Assembly (NCBI GenBank): GCA_036676295.1
Contig: JAKFDE010000016.1
Span: 372,001-436,000, forward strand
Direction of reading: 5' to 3'
DNA from: UBA4416 sp036676295
GTDB lineage: Bacteria > Bacteroidota > Bacteroidia > B-17B0 > Aurantibacillaceae
Length of the DNA: 64,000 nucleotides
The position numbers and the translations under genes were made by a program. The notes under the pieces were generated by a model. That model saw only the letters and a list, made by a program, of their open reading frames with translations. It did no database searches and was not told where the DNA came from. Below, piece after piece: positions 60,110 to 64,000 of the stretch (within the stretch, counting starts at the first letter, position 1; every line of letters begins with the position of its first letter).

Positions 60110-62137
60110 TTAGTAAATTGTAATATCAAAATCGTCATAAAAAACTGTATTTTTTCCTCTATTCCAAATAAAGATACCTATTTCATATTCTTTTTCCTCA
60201 ATTTGAGGCAGAGAAAAGATAAACTCCTGTTTGCTCCAAGAGGTATCATGAATTAGTTTGCTTAGATCTGATGTCGAAAATAAAAGATCTTTATCCTTTG
60301 CTTTGACGCTTACCGATAATAATAATTCATTCAGAGGTATGCTTTCAGTAGCAAACATTGCTTTAATTACTAATGCACCACTAGTAGTATTTAAGTGTTT
60401 TAGATTATAGATGCGATGTGTGAAACCATATTCATTCCTGTAATCGACAAAGCCCGACTTTTTTCCTGCATAAGCAAATGTACTTAAGCTATCTACACCA
60501 GAACAATTTTCAGGAATTGAATCAAAAGAAATATGTTGATGGTATTTTATTTCTTTTGAGTTTAAGTCAAAAAATGAATCCAAATTTCCTTTTGTGTTTT
60601 TTTCGCTGCCGGTATAAATCGTAATCCTTCCATTTGTAGCTAATTTAGTCAAGCGATCAATAATTTGAGGATATTGATTATAAATTCCATTCAGCATTTC
60701 AGAGTTTTCTAAAACCACATAATCATACGGCCAATCCAAAGCCATTTCTATTCGCTCTGGGCTCGCAGTATTAACGGCATACCCTTTTCTGTTCATTAAT
60801 ACAAAAGCATTGTTTGGACCATCTCCACCAAGTACTAATATTTTAGCGTCGCGGGAAACATGATTAGCATTTAAAAACTCTTCAGCGCCTTCAAAATTTT
60901 GAGCAGTAGTTTTTTTGCCTACACTAAACAATTTTTCTCTACGATCTATTTGCTTAGAGCTGGCTAAGTATAAAGCAGGTATAAACAATAAAACGGACAC
61001 TAACCCAAGCGTCTTTTGAATAGTTCGATTGTTTAGCTCAGGCCTTGTAACAATCAAGTACATGAACAATAAGACAAAAGGAATATAAAATGTATCCAGA
61101 AAATAATAGTCATGATTTAAAAACTGAAATTGCATTAAGAAAAAATAAAGGATACATCCGAAAAATAAAATGGCCGTTAACAACACAAGTTGATTACCCA
61201 TAACCAAAGCCTTTATCTTCTTACTAATACTATTATATATAAAAAACAAAAGAAGAACCAGCATAAATAAATAATGTATAACGGTAAAATAATGTGTAAA
61301 CCATCTGTCATAAACAGCCTGAATAAACTCTAAAGCCTCACTAAAACTTGAAGCTGGCAGTATAAAATTTAAAAACATGGATCCGTAATGATTCCTTAAA
61401 TAATTGTTATATAGAAAATAAGAAAAAATAAAACCTATTGGGATCAAAAAGTAAAGCCATTTAAACAATTCCATTTTTTTGTTTTTAATTACGCTTAAAA
61501 ACTCAAAACACATCATGGCCACCAGTACAATAGCAAAAGGCAATCTTGCCATAGCTGCAAGCGTAATGAAAATAATAGAAAACATGAAATCTTTACGTTG
61601 ATTAAATTTCAAATACCTGAAAAAGAAAAACAAACTAATGATACAATTGGCAAGTGATGGTATAGTTGGCAAAAAGCCAGCCTGATAATATAAATACACC
61701 GGAGAACTGACAGCAAATAAAACCACACATAGTGATCTAATAAATGAATCGGTAAACAGCGTGGTTAAACGATATAAAAAAAACAGACCTACAATGCTGT
61801 ATAAAAGTATATACAATCTAAAACACCAAGGCTCATTAGATTGGAATATCCTCATCACACATGAAGCCAGAAAATCATGAATAGGAAAATCTACGGAAGT
61901 AATTGTACTGGAGTGTGGTATTTTAAAATCGCCCGGGTACTGATGATTGAATACAAATGTTTCGGGGTGAAAAAAATCACCACCATTATTGATAAACCCC
62001 AGAGCCAAAGCATAACGATCGCTCTGAGCCCAACAATGAACATACTGAGGGAATTCGTTGATCAATTTATATTGAAAGACCACTGCTATTAAACAAATAA
62101 CAAACAGTATAATATATTTATGATTACTGGCTTTCAA
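60110..62137 (-). CDS. GT-C-like polytopic membrane protein with periplasmic C-terminal domain
   Basis: 675 residues. About twelve membrane helices (12-415) are followed by a periplasmic region of ~250 residues. The first loop, HCWAQSDRYALALGF, has the acidic residue in the place expected for GT-C enzymes, and FKIPHSSTITSVDFPIHDFLASCVMRIF is typical of dolichyl/undecaprenyl-phosphate-sugar transferase relatives. The C-terminal part includes ILVLGGDGPNNAFVLMNRKGY and a beta-sandwich end. It probably adds a sugar from a polyprenyl carrier to a periplasmic acceptor; acceptor unknown. Operon member with the heptose genes, gaps 17 and 5 bases. Confidence 0.62.
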   Translation of the reverse strand: MKASNHKYIILFVICLIAVVFQYKLINEFPQYVHCWAQSDRYALALGFINNGGDFFHPETFVFNHQYPGDFKIPHSSTITSVDFPIHDFLASCVMRIFQSNEPWCFRLYILLYSIVGLFFLYRLTTLFTDSFIRSLCVVLFAVSSPVYLYYQAGFLPTIPSLANCIISLFFFFRYLKFNQRKDFMFSIIFITLAAMARLPFAIVLVAMMCFEFLSVIKNKKMELFKWLYFLIPIGFIFSYFLYNNYLRNHYGSMFLNFILPASSFSEALEFIQAVYDRWFTHYFTVIHYLFMLVLLLFFIYNSISKKIKALVMGNQLVLLTAILFFGCILYFFLMQFQFLNHDYYFLDTFYIPFVLLFMYLIVTRPELNNRTIQKTLGLVSVLLFIPALYLASSKQIDRREKLFSVGKKTTAQNFEGAEEFLNANHVSRDAKILVLGGDGPNNAFVLMNRKGYAVNTASPERIEMALDWPYDYVVLENSEMLNGIYNQYPQIIDRLTKLATNGRITIYTGSEKNTKGNLDSFFDLNSKEIKYHQHISFDSIPENCSGVDSLSTFAYAGKKSGFVDYRNEYGFTHRIYNLKHLNTTSGALVIKAMFATESIPLNELLLSVSVKAKDKDLLFSTSDLSKLIHDTSWSKQEFIFSLPQIEEKEYEIGIFIWNRGKNTVFYDDFDITIY

Positions 62138-62142
62138 ACTAT

Positions 62143-64000
62143 TTAAAACTGATTTTTATTAACGCGACAACTAAATACTTGAATATACGATTTCACTTCC
62201 TGAAGCAATCTTTTAACAATCAAGTCGTTTTCTTTATCAATTGGCAATTGTGTCATTGTTCTATTTTCATTGTATCTGCAAAGCTTAGTAATTATTTGGT
62301 GGTTATTATCAAACTCTAACATATAAGGAAAGTCAAAAATGATAAACATGCCATTTCCTCCGTATTGAATAGTAGAATGTTGAGATGACAGTGCAGATTT
62401 ACCCAGACTAACAAATGGCTTGCTATAACCTAAATAATCCAATACCGTAGGATACATGTCTATTTGAGAAACGGATAGATCTTGCGGTTTATTAAAAGCA
62501 GTATCTCCAACTGCTAAAAACGAAACGGGTATTGCAAACTCATTCACGGCATTTGCTTCAAAATTTCCAAAACCTCCCGAAGTATGATCGGCACAAATGG
62601 CAATGATCGAATTTTTAAACCAGGCTTCTTCTTTCACCTGATTAAAAAATTGTTGTAAAGCAATGTCGGTATACTTCATGCTTTTTTTAGCCGGATCTTT
62701 AATTGTATCTAATAAAGACTTATAAGGTTCCGGAACCGGAAAGGGATGATGTAAGGAAAGCGTTAAAAAGGAAGCGCAAAATGGTTGCGGCAAAGCTTTT
62801 AGTTTATTAGCAACAAAAGGTAAATACAAATGATCATCAACACCCCATCCACTGTTTTCATAAGGCTGGTCAAAATCTTCCTGAGCGATGTAGTTTTTAG
62901 AAAAATTCAAATTAATGTAATTCTCAAATCCAAACGTCGATTTTAAACCACCATAATAAAAAACAGTGTGATAGCCTTCCGCTTCTAACAAAGGGCCAAT
63001 GCCATGAACGGTGTTGTTATTGTAATTAGAATAACAATAATTTTTCTCCATAAAGGAAGGTATGCCCGATAATACAGAAGGTAAAGCGTCAATTGTCATA
63101 CGACCATTGGCCATACCATATTTATAGGTTCTTGATCGAGTTAATAAAGAATCTAAAAACGGCGTATATGATTTAACAGCCGGATTAAATAAACCAATCC
63201 GTTCCGAACAAAAACTTTCTAAAATAATAAACAGTACATTTTTTTTAGTAAATGATTTAGAAACAAATTGTTTTTTTAATCCGATCATTTTCTCAGCTTC
63301 ATCTTCCTGCAAATATTCCTCTATTTTAATGTTCTGATTTTCTAAGGTATGCAGAAACTGAAAAGGAGTGTTGCTTGCCAACCATTGTAAACGAGGATCA
63401 ACATACGATGGAATATCAAAAGGCATAAATGGGCGCACACCATAACCACCACGCATGGTTGTAAAAAAAACAAAGATCACCAACACATAATTGATCAGTT
63501 TAAAATTAAAATTCAGTTCAGCATTTTTGTAATTCTGAATTCTCTTTTTAAATAACCAAAAGGCAAAAGCAAAAAAGCCGATCAATAACAATAGCAAATA
63601 CCAATAGTCTTTTAAATACGCTCCCATTAAAGCCGGTACTTCCGGTAATATATCGAGCAACTCAGCTCCCATTCTCTTTTTAGTAATGGGATAATACCCC
63701 AGATCAGAAAGATTTAAAATACACGCCAATAAAAATCCTATTACAAACCAACCTAAAGCAATGCGTTGTGTGAGCTTATGTTCTATATTAAAAAAAAGTA
63801 GCGTTAACCACATTGGCAATAAAAAGTAAATACTGGCAATGGCGTCCGTTAAAGAACCTATTAAAAATGCTTTTACAAATTCAATAGTAGGCACATCATT
63901 AAACTGTGCATGAAACATGAGTAAAAATAAGATACGGTGCGTTAGTAATAACAGCAAACAAATACCCAAAAGCTTGAAAATAAAAAAAGACTTATGTAGT
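62143..64000 (-). CDS. LTA-synthase-like sulfatase family membrane enzyme (5' end beyond window)
   Basis: At least 618 residues. The frame stays open to base 64000 (upstream codons read LHKSFFIFKLL in front of a TTG), so the start lies outside. Five membrane helices (in the first ~175 residues) are followed by an alkaline-phosphatase/sulfatase superfamily domain. Motifs are NVLFIILESFCSERIGLF (metal Glu), NGRMTIDALPSVLSGIPSF (nucleophile Thr), YYGGLKSTFGFENY and IIAICADHTSGG. This matches LtaS/OpgB/EptA-like phosphoglycerol- or phosphoethanolamine-transferases that act outside the inner membrane. In a Gram-negative host it may decorate glycans or lipids. First known gene of the heptose operon. 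Confidence 0.88.
   Translation of the reverse strand, partial: LHKSFFIFKLLGICLLLLLTHRILFLLMFHAQFNDVPTIEFVKAFLIGSLTDAIASIYFLLPMWLTLLFFNIEHKLTQRIALGWFVIGFLLACILNLSDLGYYPITKKRMGAELLDILPEVPALMGAYLKDYWYLLLLLIGFFAFAFWLFKKRIQNYKNAELNFNFKLINYVLVIFVFFTTMRGGYGVRPFMPFDIPSYVDPRLQWLASNTPFQFLHTLENQNIKIEEYLQEDEAEKMIGLKKQFVSKSFTKKNVLFIILESFCSERIGLFNPAVKSYTPFLDSLLTRSRTYKYGMANGRMTIDALPSVLSGIPSFMEKNYCYSNYNNNTVHGIGPLLEAEGYHTVFYYGGLKSTFGFENYINLNFSKNYIAQEDFDQPYENSGWGVDDHLYLPFVANKLKALPQPFCASFLTLSLHHPFPVPEPYKSLLDTIKDPAKKSMKYTDIALQQFFNQVKEEAWFKNSIIAICADHTSGGFGNFEANAVNEFAIPVSFLAVGDTAFNKPQDLSVSQIDMYPTVLDYLGYSKPFVSLGKSALSSQHSTIQYGGNGMFIIFDFPYMLEFDNNHQIITKLCRYNENRTMTQLPIDKENDLIVKRLLQEVKSYIQVFSCRVNKNQF

Noticed and set aside
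59918..60256. 112-codon plus-strand frame across the gmhA/GT-C junction
   Set aside because: Antisense to two real genes and rich in Ile, Leu, Lys and Phe; no signal or motif.
1..64000. CRISPR arrays, tRNA or rRNA genes, insertion sequences, phage genes, toxin-antitoxin pairs
   Set aside because: None could be supported by eye: no regular repeat-spacer array, no cloverleaf or rRNA motif recognised, no transposase or integrase motif (DDE, tyrosine recombinase).

Overview
The window is a gene-dense, AT-rich chromosomal segment (no rRNA, tRNA, insertion sequence, phage or CRISPR seen) from a member of the Bacteroidota, most likely a Flavobacteriales-like lineage. The grounds are a type IX secretion (T9SS type A) C-terminal sorting domain, many lipoproteins with SxC-type lipoboxes, an outer-membrane carboxypeptidase-regulatory/beta-barrel receptor, GldI-like FKBP lipoproteins, thrombospondin-type-3 (TSP3) barrel proteins, and several promoter matches to the Bacteroidota consensus TTG/TTTG-N17-23-TAnnTTTG. 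Shine-Dalgarno sequences are mostly absent, as is usual for the phylum.

Layout. 1-9.3 kb: the end of a carotenoid desaturase gene, a tandem universal stress protein, a TPR/SpoIIE-phosphatase sensor, a DevBCA/MacAB-like ABC efflux operon (adaptor, permease, ATPase), the NAD(P)HX repair enzyme and an MFS transporter. 9.4-16 kb: a Tat-exported LD-carboxypeptidase, a REP-like nested hairpin, a WalJ-like metallo-hydrolase, glycine decarboxylase gcvP with a near-perfect promoter, and a GT-C-like membrane protein. 16.1-20 kb: a run of four peptidyl-prolyl isomerase genes headed by tatA. 20.1-22.8 kb: a T9SS cargo protein. 23-25.6 kb: aspartate kinase and diaminopimelate decarboxylase (lysine/mDAP synthesis). 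25.6-37.2 kb: mixed metabolic and envelope genes (amidohydrolase, UbiD, GT-C protein, glucosaminidase-LysM, AlkD-like, prolyl oligopeptidase, DUF1571). 37.3-42.9 kb: kdsB-aroK-Ntox23-like operon, GH3-like enzyme, ispD and a helix-turn-helix regulator with a palindrome over its own promoter.

43.1-51.3 kb is the least explained part. Two paralogous proteins join an N-terminal lipoprotein signal to a membrane-embedded C-terminus. They flank a 54-residue membrane peptide and a protein that combines a CsgG/TolB-like periplasmic domain with a probable barrel. Next comes a trio made of two TSP3 beta-barrel proteins (one with three SPOR-like repeats) and a secreted protein with a duplicated beta-sandwich domain plus SPOR. 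This looks like an envelope system bridging outer membrane and peptidoglycan. 51.5-57 kb: an outer-membrane receptor and an M16 peptidase. 57.1-64 kb: one minus-strand operon for GDP-heptose synthesis (gmhA, hddC, gmhB but no visible kinase), a GT2 glycosyltransferase, a GT-C membrane protein and an LTA-synthase-like sulfatase that runs off the right edge.

No stretch longer than 300 bases lacks a gene; the largest gaps (1100-1354, 22805-23068, 42906-43126) are described below. Function calls rest on recognising motifs by eye, without database searches.
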